Source: Kaistia granuli DSM 23481 | GTDB lineage: Bacteria; Pseudomonadota; Alphaproteobacteria; Rhizobiales; Kaistiaceae | DNA length: 64,000 nt | Assembly (NCBI RefSeq): GCF_000380505.1 | Contig: NZ_AQYH01000007.1 | Location: 248,001 to 312,000, forward strand | Direction of reading: 5' to 3' | In this document: positions 16,758-26,923 of the stretch, one piece after another | How positions within the stretch are numbered: the stretch's first letter is position 1 | Layout: each line of letters starts with the position of its first letter | Program-made: the position numbers and the translations under genes | Notes under the pieces: generated by a model | Databases searched by the model: none | The model's input: the letters and a program-made list of their open reading frames with translations, nothing else | What the model was told of the DNA's origin: nothing

Positions 16758-18071
16758 TTACTGGCGCTTGCTCGGGCTCTGCTCGAGCGCGGTCTGCATC
16801 CGCGCCGTCCAGTCCTCGATCGACAGGCGGCCGAGCGAGACTTCCTGCCAGCCGCGGGCGAGCGCATCGGCTTCCTGGCCGGAGAGCAGCACGCCGGCAT
16901 GCAGCGTCGGCTTCTTGATGATCTCGAGGATCTGGGTGAGCGCCTCGGACTTCGGCAGGATCGACGGGTCGACATTCTTGTTGAGCGAGATGCCGCCGGC
17001 GACCTTGGTCAGAAGCTCGGCATTCTCCTTGCCGGCCATGAACTTCACGAACTGGAAGGCGGCGTCCTTCTTGTCGCTCCAGGCGGAGACGCCGAAGACC
17101 GAGCTTTCGATGCCGGAGAAGCTGCCGGCGAGCGGTGCGTCGGCGACGATGGTCGGCCAGCGCATGGCGCCGAGATTCTCGTCGCCGAGGATCTTGCCGA
17201 AGGCGGCCCAGTTGGCGGCGTCCGAGATGATGGTGCCGGCGAAGGCGGCGTTGCCGCTCTGGAAAATGTCGGCGCCGTCCGGCAGCATGGTGATCGAGGG
17301 GGCGCTGGAATTGGTCCAGCCCTTCTCGGTGATCGAGGCGAGGCCCTTGAGGACGTTGACCATCTTCGGGTCGGTCCAGGGCATCTTGCCGGCGAGCATG
17401 GCGCGCATGTCGTCTTCGGTCAGGTAGTTGCGCGCGACCTCGGGGAAGTTCCAGTAGGCCGGGAAGATGCCGGACAGGCCGATGGCGAGGCAGGTCTTGC
17501 CGGCGGCCTTCACCTTCTCGCAAGCGGCGTTCATCTCGTCCCAGGTCTTGGGCGGGTTGGCGGCGTCGAGGCCGGCCTCCGTCAGCACCTTCTTGTTGTA
17601 GTACATGACGTTGCCCTGGTAGCCGAAGGGCAGGCCGTAGCAGGCTTGGCTGGTGTCGAAGTTCAGGCAGCCGCCGCTATAGGTAATCAGGTCCTTGCCG
17701 GCCTCCAGAACTTCCGGCGGCAGCTGCTCATAGGCGCGGCGGCGATCGAACAGTTCGAGGCCAGCATTGTTCTCCATCACGTCCGGGCCGCTCTTGGTCG
17801 TGATGTAGGGGCCCTGGACTTCCGGATAGCGGTCGAACGGCACGGTCTCGAGCTCGACCTTGATGGTCGGGTTCTGCTTCTCGAACTCGGCGACGAGCGC
17901 CTTCCAGTAGTCGGCGCCGCCCGGCTCCCAGTTCAGCACGCGGATGGTCGTGACGTCCTGCGCCAGGGCTGCCTGGCCGCCGAGCGCGGTCATCGAGGCG
18001 AAGGCGAGGCCGGCGAGCATGCCGCGGACGGAGCGGCCCGAGCGGCCGTTCCCGAATGGTGTTGGCTTCAT
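16758..18071 (-). CDS. Extracellular sugar-binding protein, family 1
   Basis: The 437-residue periplasmic protein begins with a long signal peptide (about 37 residues, cleavage after ALAQ). It has the family 1 sugar-binding layout: TTIRVLNWEPGGADYWKALV, EFEKQNPTIKVELETVPFD, the PFGYQGNVMYYNKKVL hinge strand and NAAFAGTIISDAANWA. It starts at ATG 18071; the longer frame adds an Arg-rich stretch with no support. It delivers solute to the MalF/MalG pair downstream. An oxidoreductase gene lies upstream on the same strand, 377 bases away, with two tandem palindromes near 18340 that are candidate control sites. The sugar is unknown. Confidence 0.92.
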   Translation of the reverse strand: MKPTPFGNGRSGRSVRGMLAGLAFASMTALGGQAALAQDVTTIRVLNWEPGGADYWKALVAEFEKQNPTIKVELETVPFDRYPEVQGPYITTKSGPDVMENNAGLELFDRRRAYEQLPPEVLEAGKDLITYSGGCLNFDTSQACYGLPFGYQGNVMYYNKKVLTEAGLDAANPPKTWDEMNAACEKVKAAGKTCLAIGLSGIFPAYWNFPEVARNYLTEDDMRAMLAGKMPWTDPKMVNVLKGLASITEKGWTNSSAPSITMLPDGADIFQSGNAAFAGTIISDAANWAAFGKILGDENLGAMRWPTIVADAPLAGSFSGIESSVFGVSAWSDKKDAAFQFVKFMAGKENAELLTKVAGGISLNKNVDPSILPKSEALTQILEIIKKPTLHAGVLLSGQEADALARGWQEVSLGRLSIEDWTARMQTALEQSPSKRQ

Positions 18072-18448
18072 TGTGTGTCCCTTTCCGTCAGGTTTCTGTC
18101 GCACTGCTTCAGGAATTCGGTCCGGTCCGGCCCTGTCGCGGTCGACCGTCGATCGGGTTCGTCGAAAGGCCGCTCGACGCGTCGCCATCGCTGCCGGCAG
18201 CAAGCGCCGGGCAGCCGAACGAAGGCGCGATACGAGCGGTCAGCATCCCTGTCACCCCGCCATGGCCGCCGCCCTTGAGACGGGTTTTGTGGGCGGCCAT
18301 GCGTCAACGCTAGCACAGCGATTTTTCTATTGAAATAGAGATTTCTTATAAGAAACCATTCCGATTGGAGCCGGCAGACGGACGGCAAAGTTCGGGCCGC
18401 CGCATCGGATGCGGCAGCCTAAGTGTTTCAGCTCTCAGATGATTTTGA
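18072..18448. promoter_or_regulatory. Leader and promoter region of the second sugar importer
   Basis: This 377-base gap has no credible gene. Its only standout content is an AT-rich block near 18320-18360 holding two adjacent palindromes, about 260-290 bases upstream of the binding-protein start and about 100 bases past the oxidoreductase stop. Confidence 0.5.
18326..18355. promoter_or_regulatory. Two tandem AT-rich palindromes
   Basis: TCTATTGAAATAGA (18326-18339, 6+2+6) and TTTCTTATAAGAAA (18342-18355, perfect 7+7) lie side by side with centres 16 bases apart. They are candidate operators for the importer at 14892-18071. No matching regulator can be named, and the sequence differs from the IclR-linked motif. 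Confidence 0.5.
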
Positions 18449-19519
18449 TCAGGTGGTCTTCGGCACGACGCCGCCGAGACGGCTCGACGCCAGGCAGGCA
18501 TCGACGAGTGCCATGGTGCGGATCGAGTCGTGCACATCCGTGTCGAGCACGCTGTCCTCGCCCGCCACATAGCGCTGCAGATTGGACATGACGGCGCCGA
18601 ATGCGTCCGGCACGCGCTCCCCGACCAGCGGGATCTCCGTCCAATCGCTGCCCTCGACGATGACCTCGAGCTTTTCCGGCACCGGCTTCAGGTAGTCGTG
18701 CAGATAGCCGAGATCGAGATGGGCGCAGCCCTTGGTGCCTTCGACGCGGATCGTTGCGTCGATGTGCTTGGGGCCATAATTGTAGGTGTGGTTGAGCGAC
18801 AGGTTGCAGCGGGCGCGCGCACCATAGTCGAGGATGATGCTGGAGCGCGCATCCTTGAGGTCGGGATAGCGCGGATGCGGCACCGTCTTGGCGTAGACGC
18901 TTTCCGGTTCGCCGAGGATCGAACGAATCCAGTCAAGATAATGGATCGAGTGCAGTGGGATCTCGACGGCGTCGAGATGCGGGATGAACGACCACATCTC
19001 CCACGGCATGTAGATGGCGAGCCGCACTTCGAGCTCGACGACGTCGCCGAGCAGGCCGCGCCGGACGGCGTCGCGGATCGCCAGCATGGACGGCGTGTAG
19101 CGGAGCTGGAAATTGGTCGCCGCGGTGATCTTGCGCGCGTCGATCGCCTCGACGATTTGGCGCGCTGCCGAGAGATTGGCGCCGAGCGGCTTCTGGATCA
19201 GCGCGGCGCTGCCGACCGGCAGTTGCTCGACCGCGCCGAGGATGGCGGCCGGCGGCAGAGCGAGGTCGAACACGGTGTCGTCGGTACGCGCGGCGATCGC
19301 CGCGGCCAGACTTTCATGCACGACGGGAATATCGAACTCGGCGGCGACGGCGCGCGCCTTATCTAGGTCGAGATCGAAGATGCCGGCGACCGGCAGGCCG
19401 ATCTTGCGATAGGCGGGCAGATGGGCGCTGGTGACGATGTCACCGGCGCCGATGATCGTGATCGGGCGCGGCCGGGTCGGGAGGGGCCAGGTCTGTTCGA
19501 GTTCCAAGCCAGACGTCAT
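18449..19519 (-). CDS. Gfo/Idh/MocA family oxidoreductase
   Basis: The 356-residue protein has an N-terminal Rossmann fold (TIIGAGDIVTSAHLPAYRKI), the family's EKP-type motif as IQKPLGANL, and a C-terminal alpha/beta domain with the HSIHYLDWIRSILGEPESVYA segment. These NAD(P)-dependent enzymes oxidise sugars, inositols or amino sugars. ATG 19519 is preceded by GGGAGGG; an upstream ATG at 19579 would extend into the operator region and is less likely. It diverges from a glycosidase-like gene and lies upstream of the importer operon, so it probably processes the imported sugar. Substrate unknown. Confidence 0.88.
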   Translation of the reverse strand: MTSGLELEQTWPLPTRPRPITIIGAGDIVTSAHLPAYRKIGLPVAGIFDLDLDKARAVAAEFDIPVVHESLAAAIAARTDDTVFDLALPPAAILGAVEQLPVGSAALIQKPLGANLSAARQIVEAIDARKITAATNFQLRYTPSMLAIRDAVRRGLLGDVVELEVRLAIYMPWEMWSFIPHLDAVEIPLHSIHYLDWIRSILGEPESVYAKTVPHPRYPDLKDARSSIILDYGARARCNLSLNHTYNYGPKHIDATIRVEGTKGCAHLDLGYLHDYLKPVPEKLEVIVEGSDWTEIPLVGERVPDAFGAVMSNLQRYVAGEDSVLDTDVHDSIRTMALVDACLASSRLGGVVPKTT

Positions 19520-19573
19520 GCTCGCCCTCCCAGGCGCCGCCGAACGGGGCCGGCGGGCTTCATTCCAATGATT

Positions 19574-19612
19574 TATCACTGACGATAGTCGACGTTGATA
19601 TTTGATACTGGA
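19574..19612. promoter_or_regulatory. Candidate IclR operator, copy B
   Basis: The stretch starts TATCACTGA, continues with GATA and GTTGATAT, and ends TGATA at exactly the spacing seen at 13672 (26 of 34 bases identical without gaps). It lies between the divergent oxidoreductase and glycosidase-like genes. Its inverted-repeat symmetry is poorer than copy A's. Confidence 0.55.
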
Positions 19613-19684
19613 TGGGCAATCCTGTCAACATCGCCGGCGACGTCGCGGCGACACGCAAGCGCATGGCATGAGGAGGATGACGGG

Positions 19685-21361
19685 ATGGCTGGAGCGAATG
19701 AAGTCCGGATCGCGGGGCGGGTCGCACTGGAGCATGGCGAGCGCCATGTGCATGCGGCGCGGCGGCTCCGGGCAGCCTTTCCGATGCTGGAATTCGTGCC
19801 GCTCGCTGCGGCTTCCACGAGCCTTCCGGTTGTCCGCCTGGTCGAGGATCGCTCGCTCGCCGAGGGTGCCTTCACGCTGACGGTCAAGCCGCGTAACGGC
19901 TCCGACGCCGAGATCGTCATCGCGGGTGGCCCCTTCTCCGGCGTCATCTACGGCGCCGAGGAGCTGATCGCGCGCGCCCGCGTGGCAGATGGCGCCGTGC
20001 AGGTTCCAGCCGGTGAGCGTCGTGTGGCGCCTGGCCTCGCCTATCGCACCTTCTGGACCTGGGACCATTCGACCAACTGGGAATTGTCGCAGGTCGGCCA
20101 TCAGGAGATCGGCGTCTTCAATCCCTATGGCAAGCCGCCGTCCGGCTTCCTCGGCGACTATACGCGCTTGGTCGATTTCGCCAGCCGCAACCGCATTCCG
20201 TCGGTCGTCATCTACGGCTTCCTGCGCAATACGCATGGCGGCATCGAGGCAGCGCAGGAACTCTGCCGCTATGCGACCGAGCGCGGCGTGCGCATCGTTC
20301 CCGGCATCGCCATCGGCTCCTATGGCGGCGTCTACTGGGAGGGCGACCATCCCTACAATCTCGCCACATGGCTGAAGAAGAACCCGCAGCATGCCGCCAG
20401 CATGGAGAAGGGCGTCGGCTTCCAGATCGCCGACCTCGACTTCCCGCTCAATTTCCCGCGCTCCGACTACACCATGAGCGCGTGCCCGAGCGCGCCGGAG
20501 ACGATGGACTGGATGGAGGAGGCGGTCTCCTGGCTCGCCGACACCTTCGAGATCGGTGGCGTCAACATCGAGAGCGGCGACTATGGCGTCTGCGGCTGCG
20601 CGCGCTGCGTCGCCCGTCGCAACAACGAGGCCGAGGCCGCCCGCCGCGTCGACGATCACGGCGATTCATGGTCGCACACCGACATGGCCGAGAATTTCCC
20701 GCGCCTTTATCGCGCGGCGAAGGCAAAGAAGCCGGACGCCTGGATCTACAGCGAGCTGCAGTGGGACAATCTGTTCGATCCGGTCGCCCATGACGCCCAG
20801 CGCAGCATGCCGAAGGGCGCGATCTACCAGCACACCACCAACCGCACCTTCTGGGGCCGGCTGCAGAAGGAACTGACCCGGGCTGATGTCGAGAAGCTGC
20901 CGACGCAGCCGAACGTGCTGCGCTGCCAGTTCGCCTGCCAGTGGAACGGCGACCGGCGCACCGAGCGCTATGCCTTCAATGGCCGCGTCTTCGCCGACAT
21001 GAACAAGTTCTGCGCCGATGTCGGCATGCAGGGCCTGACCGTTTGGGGCGAGCCGTCGCCCTATCATGCGACGGTCGAGCTCTCCTATCTCGCCTTCGCC
21101 CGCTTCGGCTACGAGCCGACGCTCTCCTGGGACCGCTTCCTCGCCGAGGACGCGGCGCCGCTGCTCGGCAGTCAGGCCGCGGCCGAACGCTTTATTGAGA
21201 TTGCCGAGGAGCTAGACGCCAATATCGAACTGCCGGTCGAGCGGCTGCGCGCGCTGCAGGGCGAGGCGCGCGAAGCCTCGCGCCAGAACGACGACGAGGT
21301 GTCGCGCCGCTGGCTGAGCCTGGAAGACCAGATCGCCCGCCGCGCCTATATGGGCCGGTAG
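19685..21361 (+). CDS. Putative glycoside hydrolase-like protein of unknown specificity
   Basis: The 558-residue protein starts at ATG 19685 behind GAGGAGGATG. It has no signal peptide. Residues 10 to about 110 look like the alpha/beta N-terminal domain found before GH20 or GH67 barrels (ending in the GVIYGAEELI type of segment). A barrel-like region follows, with GIEAAQELCRYATERGVRIVPGIAIGSY cut here into GIEAAQELCRYATERG and VRIVPGIAIGSYGG, a Cys-rich CGCARCVAR segment near residue 305, and acidic residues in NIESGDYGVC and SELQWDN. I cannot name its family or catalytic residues. It diverges from a sugar oxidoreductase and shares the operator motif with the IclR locus, so a role in breaking down the imported glycoside or glycuronide is inferred. 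Confidence 0.75.
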   Translation: MAGANEVRIAGRVALEHGERHVHAARRLRAAFPMLEFVPLAAASTSLPVVRLVEDRSLAEGAFTLTVKPRNGSDAEIVIAGGPFSGVIYGAEELIARARVADGAVQVPAGERRVAPGLAYRTFWTWDHSTNWELSQVGHQEIGVFNPYGKPPSGFLGDYTRLVDFASRNRIPSVVIYGFLRNTHGGIEAAQELCRYATERGVRIVPGIAIGSYGGVYWEGDHPYNLATWLKKNPQHAASMEKGVGFQIADLDFPLNFPRSDYTMSACPSAPETMDWMEEAVSWLADTFEIGGVNIESGDYGVCGCARCVARRNNEAEAARRVDDHGDSWSHTDMAENFPRLYRAAKAKKPDAWIYSELQWDNLFDPVAHDAQRSMPKGAIYQHTTNRTFWGRLQKELTRADVEKLPTQPNVLRCQFACQWNGDRRTERYAFNGRVFADMNKFCADVGMQGLTVWGEPSPYHATVELSYLAFARFGYEPTLSWDRFLAEDAAPLLGSQAAAERFIEIAEELDANIELPVERLRALQGEAREASRQNDDEVSRRWLSLEDQIARRAYMGR

Positions 21362-21404
21362 AGGCTGGCCGCCGGGGGACGGCTCGGCGATCGGAATGAA
21401 GAAA

Positions 21405-21433
21405 GGCCCCGGCGAGGGGAAATCGCCGGGGCC
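21405..21433 (-). terminator. Terminator hairpin between convergent genes
   Basis: A perfect 11-bp stem (GGCCCCGGCGA with TCGCCGGGGCC) is followed on the minus strand by TTTCTTC. It probably ends the leftward alpha-galactoside operon and may also serve the glycosidase-like gene. Confidence 0.7.
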
Positions 21434-21519
21434 TGCGCGCAGCTTCCTGCCGGGGAGGGGAACGGAACCAAGCCGCGCGCCTCACAGCGCGTCTTCGGGT
21501 GAAGACGCGCCGGAGTAGC

Positions 21520-22890
21520 CTATGCGACGCGCTGCTTGGCCGTGCCGCGCGCCCATTCCGGCAGCCATTCGCCATGCGCCGCCAGCAAATCGTCGACCAG
21601 GTGCCAGATCTGGTCGAGGTCGAGCTCGGCCGCCGTGTGCGGGTCCATCATCGCGGCGTGGTAGATGTGCTCGCGGTTCTCCGTCAGCAGCGCCTTCACC
21701 GTCAGTTCCTGCACGTTGATGTTGGTGCGCATCAGCGCGGTCAGCTGCGGCGGCAGCTCGCCGATATAGGTCGGCTGGATCCCCGAGGCGTCGACCAGGC
21801 AGGGCACTTCCGCCGCGCAATCGGCCGGCAGCGAAGGGATGCAGCCATTGTTGCGGACGTTGCCGTAGATCACCGACGGCTCGCCGGTCCAGATCGAGTT
21901 GATGATCTCGGAGGCGTATTCCTTGCTCTGCGAGACCTCGATGCGGTCGGCGGTGCGGTATTCCTCCGCCTGGTTCTTCCAGCGCGCGATCTGCTCGATG
22001 CAGCGCTTGGGATATTCGTCGAGCGGGATGCCGAACTTCTCGATCAGGTCCTCGCGGCCTTCCTTGATGAAATAGGGCGTGTACTCGGCGAAATGCTCCG
22101 AGCTCTCGGTCACGAAATAGCCGAGCCGCGTCAGCATCTCGTAGCGCACCTTGTTGGGGCAGCGCGGGTTCCAGCCGGGTTTTGGCGCGCGGCCTTCGCG
22201 GTAGCCGCGGACGAGGTCGGGGTAGAGATCGCGGTACGAGCCGTCGGCCTGGCGGTGCTCGAACTTCAGGTAGAACGCCATGTGGTTGATGCCGGCGGAA
22301 CGATAGCGGATTTCCTCGTAGGGAATGTCGAGGTCGTGCGCCAGTTCCATCGCCGTGCCCTGGACGGAGTGGCAAAGGCCGACCTGCTTGATCGTCGGGT
22401 ATTTCGCCGTGATCGACCAGGTGTTGATCGCCATCGGGTTCACATATTGCAGCATCACGGCGTCCGGGCAGATGGCGAGCATGTCCTCGCAGATCTTCCA
22501 GAGATGCGGCACGGTGCGGAGGCCGCGCATGATGCCGCCGACGCCGAGCGTGTCGGCGATGGTCTGGCGCAGGCCGTAGCGCTTCGGCACCTCGAAATCG
22601 GTGATCGTGCAGGGGTCGTAGCCGCCGATCTGGAAGGCGACGACGACGAAGTTTGCACCCTGGAGCGCCTTCTTCTGATCCGTGTAGGTTTCGACCTTGG
22701 CGGGAACGTCGAGCGTGGAGGCGATCTTGCGGACGACGATGGCGCTTTCTTCGAGGCGCTGCGGGTTGATGTCCATCAGCGCGATCGTCGCGCCGGCAAG
22801 GGCCGGACGCTGCAGCACGTCGCCGACGATGTTCTTCATGAACACGGTCGAGCCGGCGCCGATGAAGGTGATCCTGGGATTGGCAGTCAT
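21520..22890 (-). CDS. Family 4 glycoside hydrolase (alpha-galactosidase/alpha-glucosidase type)
   Basis: The 456-residue cytoplasmic GH4 enzyme uses NAD+ and a divalent metal for an oxidation-elimination mechanism. The NAD-binding FIGAGSTVFMKNIVGD lies at the N-terminus. The metal-site cysteine and histidine are in GLCHSVQG, the NPMAIN loop follows the nucleotide site, and GINHMAF carries a second histidine. It is the last gene of the agp/mel-type operon and a paralogue of the GH4 gene at 29180-30655, so the locus has two cytoplasmic glycosidases, possibly for different linkages or chain ends. The stop is followed by a terminator. Confidence 0.9.
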   Translation of the reverse strand: MTANPRITFIGAGSTVFMKNIVGDVLQRPALAGATIALMDINPQRLEESAIVVRKIASTLDVPAKVETYTDQKKALQGANFVVVAFQIGGYDPCTITDFEVPKRYGLRQTIADTLGVGGIMRGLRTVPHLWKICEDMLAICPDAVMLQYVNPMAINTWSITAKYPTIKQVGLCHSVQGTAMELAHDLDIPYEEIRYRSAGINHMAFYLKFEHRQADGSYRDLYPDLVRGYREGRAPKPGWNPRCPNKVRYEMLTRLGYFVTESSEHFAEYTPYFIKEGREDLIEKFGIPLDEYPKRCIEQIARWKNQAEEYRTADRIEVSQSKEYASEIINSIWTGEPSVIYGNVRNNGCIPSLPADCAAEVPCLVDASGIQPTYIGELPPQLTALMRTNINVQELTVKALLTENREHIYHAAMMDPHTAAELDLDQIWHLVDDLLAAHGEWLPEWARGTAKQRVA

Positions 22891-22913
22891 GGGGAGAAGC
22901 TCCGGTAGTAAGA

Positions 22914-24581
<1,668 letters not shown>

Positions 24582-24595
24582 GCTCGATCCGCCGT

Positions 24596-25750
24596 TCAAT
24601 AAGGGTCGATCGCGTCGCGCAGACCATCGCCGAGCGCGTTGAACGCGAAGACGGTGATCAGCACGAAGACGACGGGGGAGAGGATCCACGGATAGGAGCC
24701 GATCACCGAGAAGGCGCCGGTATCCTGCAGCATCAGGCCCCAGGAGATCAGCGGCGGCTTCACGGCGAAGCCGAGGAATCCGAGGAAGGATTCGAGCAGC
24801 ACGATGGTCGGGATGGCAAGCGTCACGCCGACGATCACATGGCTCATCACATTGGGCAGGATGTGGCGGAAGATGATGCGGCCGTCGCCGGCGCCCACCG
24901 CCATGGCGGCGCGCACATATTCGATCCTGGCCAGCGCCAGCGTCTTGCCGCGCACCTCGCGCGACAGCTGCGCCCAGCCGAGCGCCGCCATCACGCCGAT
25001 GACGAAGGCAATGAACACGTTCGAAGGCGCGGTGATCGGGATCAACGAGGTCAGCGCGAGGTAGAGCGGCAATTGCGGGAAGGCGAGGACGAGATCGACG
25101 AAGCGCTGCACCCAGGCGTCGATCCGGCCGCCCAGATAGCCGGAGGTGATGCCGACCGTGGTGCCGACCGTCGTCGTGATCATGACGACGATCAGCGCGA
25201 TGGTGAGCGAGATCCGCGATCCGACGATGCCGCGGGAAAGAATGTCGCGACCGAACTTGTCGGTACCGAGCAGATGGATCGGCGCGCCGTCGCGCGAGCC
25301 GAACAGGTGGATATTGCTCGGGATCAGCCAGAGCAGCTTGTACGGATAGCCGCGCACGAACAGAGCCAGCTCGTGCGGGTTTTCCAGATCGGGGCCGTTC
25401 ATCGGCTGGAACGTTACCGGGTCGAGCTCGTCGGTCTCGACGATCGGATAGATGCGCGGGATGAAGGTGAACGAACCGTCGGCCTTGAAGAAGGAGATGT
25501 GGTCTGGCGGCGCGAAGCCGATGCCGTTGGCGCGCGGATCGACGGGCGCGAAGAAGTCGGCGAACAGCGCCATGACCAGCAGGCCGATGACCATGACGAG
25601 GCCGATCATGCCCATGACCGAGCGGCGGAAGCGCCGCCAGACCAGGGCGAAATAGCCTTCATTGCCATGGGCGAAGCGGGCATTGGGAACGAGCGGTGCG
25701 GCCGGATGGGCGGGCGGCAGCGTCGAGACGGAATCGGAGCGATCGGTCAT
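24596..25750 (-). CDS. agpC: ABC transporter permease, DppC/OppC type (AgpC-like)
   Basis: The 384-residue inner-membrane permease has an N-terminal OppC-type helix (about 48-70), then a long periplasmic insertion (about 75-165) and the five-helix transport domain. The ATPase-contact loop is typical: EYVRAAMAVGAGDGRIIFRHILPN. Start MTDRSDSVS at 25750 overlaps the upstream permease stop by ATGA. It is the partner of the DppB-type subunit in the alpha-galactoside-type importer. Confidence 0.92.
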   Translation of the reverse strand: MTDRSDSVSTLPPAHPAAPLVPNARFAHGNEGYFALVWRRFRRSVMGMIGLVMVIGLLVMALFADFFAPVDPRANGIGFAPPDHISFFKADGSFTFIPRIYPIVETDELDPVTFQPMNGPDLENPHELALFVRGYPYKLLWLIPSNIHLFGSRDGAPIHLLGTDKFGRDILSRGIVGSRISLTIALIVVMITTTVGTTVGITSGYLGGRIDAWVQRFVDLVLAFPQLPLYLALTSLIPITAPSNVFIAFVIGVMAALGWAQLSREVRGKTLALARIEYVRAAMAVGAGDGRIIFRHILPNVMSHVIVGVTLAIPTIVLLESFLGFLGFAVKPPLISWGLMLQDTGAFSVIGSYPWILSPVVFVLITVFAFNALGDGLRDAIDPY

Positions 25751-26757
25751 GAATTGCCTCCACCCAGCCGGACGCGCGGATCGAGCAGCGCCAGCAGCAT
25801 GTCGGCGATGATGTTGCCGATGATCAGGGTTGTCGCGAGCACCAGCATGAAGGTCGCGGTGACATAGACGTCGCCGACGGCCATCGAGCCGACGATGGCG
25901 GGACCGACGGTGGCGAGCGAGAAGACGATCGCCACCTCGATCTCGCCGGTCAGCATGTAGGGCAGGACGACGCCCTGATACATGACGAGCGGGTGCAGCG
26001 CGTTCGGCACGGCGTGGCGCATGATCACCTGCGATTCCGGCAGGCCTTTCGCACGCGCCGTCTCGACATACTGGGCGTTGAGCGTATCGAGCAGGTTGCC
26101 GCGCATGACGCGCATGTTGTAGGCGAGGCCGCCGAAGGTGGCGATCGCCACCACGGGCCAGATATGCTTCACCAGGTCGACGAACTTTGCCCAGGACCAG
26201 GGCGCGCCGCCATATTGCGGCGAGAAGAAGCTGCCGATCTCCTGCACGTTCAGTTTGAACGCCAGCAGGTAGACGATGATGATCGCGATCAGGAAGCGCG
26301 GCACCGTCATGCCGAGGAACGACACGAAGGAGAGCGCCGTGTCGATCCAGCTGTACTGGCGGGTCGCGGCGATGATGCCGAAGGCGATGCCGAACATCGA
26401 GGCCAGCACGTGGCAGGTCAGCGCCAGCAGCAGCGTGCGCGGCAGTCGCTCGGCCACCACCGTGGAAACAGGCTTGTTGTAGAAGTAGCTGTCGCCAAAA
26501 TCGAAGCGGGTGACGATCCCCCAGATCCAGTTGAAGTACTGGATGATGATCGGATCGTTGAGCCCATGTGCCTGGCGGTAGGCATCGGCCTGCGCCTCGG
26601 CGACAGCAGCGGAAGCGCCGCCCTGGTTCATGAGCTGGGCGCGGATGAAATCGCCATAGTCGCCGGGCGGCGCCTGGATGATGGCGAAGGTGACGATGCT
26701 CAGGATGAGCAGCACCGGTATCGCCGAGAGGATCCGCATCGTCAGGAAACGTAGCAT
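25747..26757 (-). CDS. agpB: ABC transporter permease, DppB/OppB type (AgpB-like)
   Basis: The 336-residue permease starts with the typical first helix (LTMRILSAIPVLLILSIVTF) and has six membrane segments. The EAA loop reads QYVETARAKGLPESQVIMRHAVPNAL. It heterodimerises with the DppC-type subunit. It is separated from the binding-protein gene by a 166-base gap with a strong hairpin, while the genes downstream are tightly coupled. Confidence 0.92.
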   Translation of the reverse strand: MLRFLTMRILSAIPVLLILSIVTFAIIQAPPGDYGDFIRAQLMNQGGASAAVAEAQADAYRQAHGLNDPIIIQYFNWIWGIVTRFDFGDSYFYNKPVSTVVAERLPRTLLLALTCHVLASMFGIAFGIIAATRQYSWIDTALSFVSFLGMTVPRFLIAIIIVYLLAFKLNVQEIGSFFSPQYGGAPWSWAKFVDLVKHIWPVVAIATFGGLAYNMRVMRGNLLDTLNAQYVETARAKGLPESQVIMRHAVPNALHPLVMYQGVVLPYMLTGEIEVAIVFSLATVGPAIVGSMAVGDVYVTATFMLVLATTLIIGNIIADMLLALLDPRVRLGGGNS

Positions 26758-26874
26758 CGGGCAGCAGGTCCTTGCGTTGGCTCTTCGAGGGCGGCGCGCT
26801 CGCGGGAGCCGCCGCCCTGTCGTTCCGTCGTGCCCGCTTGGCGCGGGACCGGACGCCGTCTCGGTCCCGTCGTT

Positions 26875-26900
26875 CCGGCCAGGGCGTCAACCCTGGCCGG
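26875..26900 (-). promoter_or_regulatory. Intercistronic hairpin after the agpA-like gene
   Basis: A perfect 10-bp stem (CCGGCCAGGG with CCCTGGCCGG, loop CGTCAA) lies 23 bases beyond the binding-protein stop in the leftward transcript and before the permease genes. Confidence 0.65.
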
Positions 26901-26923
26901 TTTCGACGGGGACCGGGCGAAGA

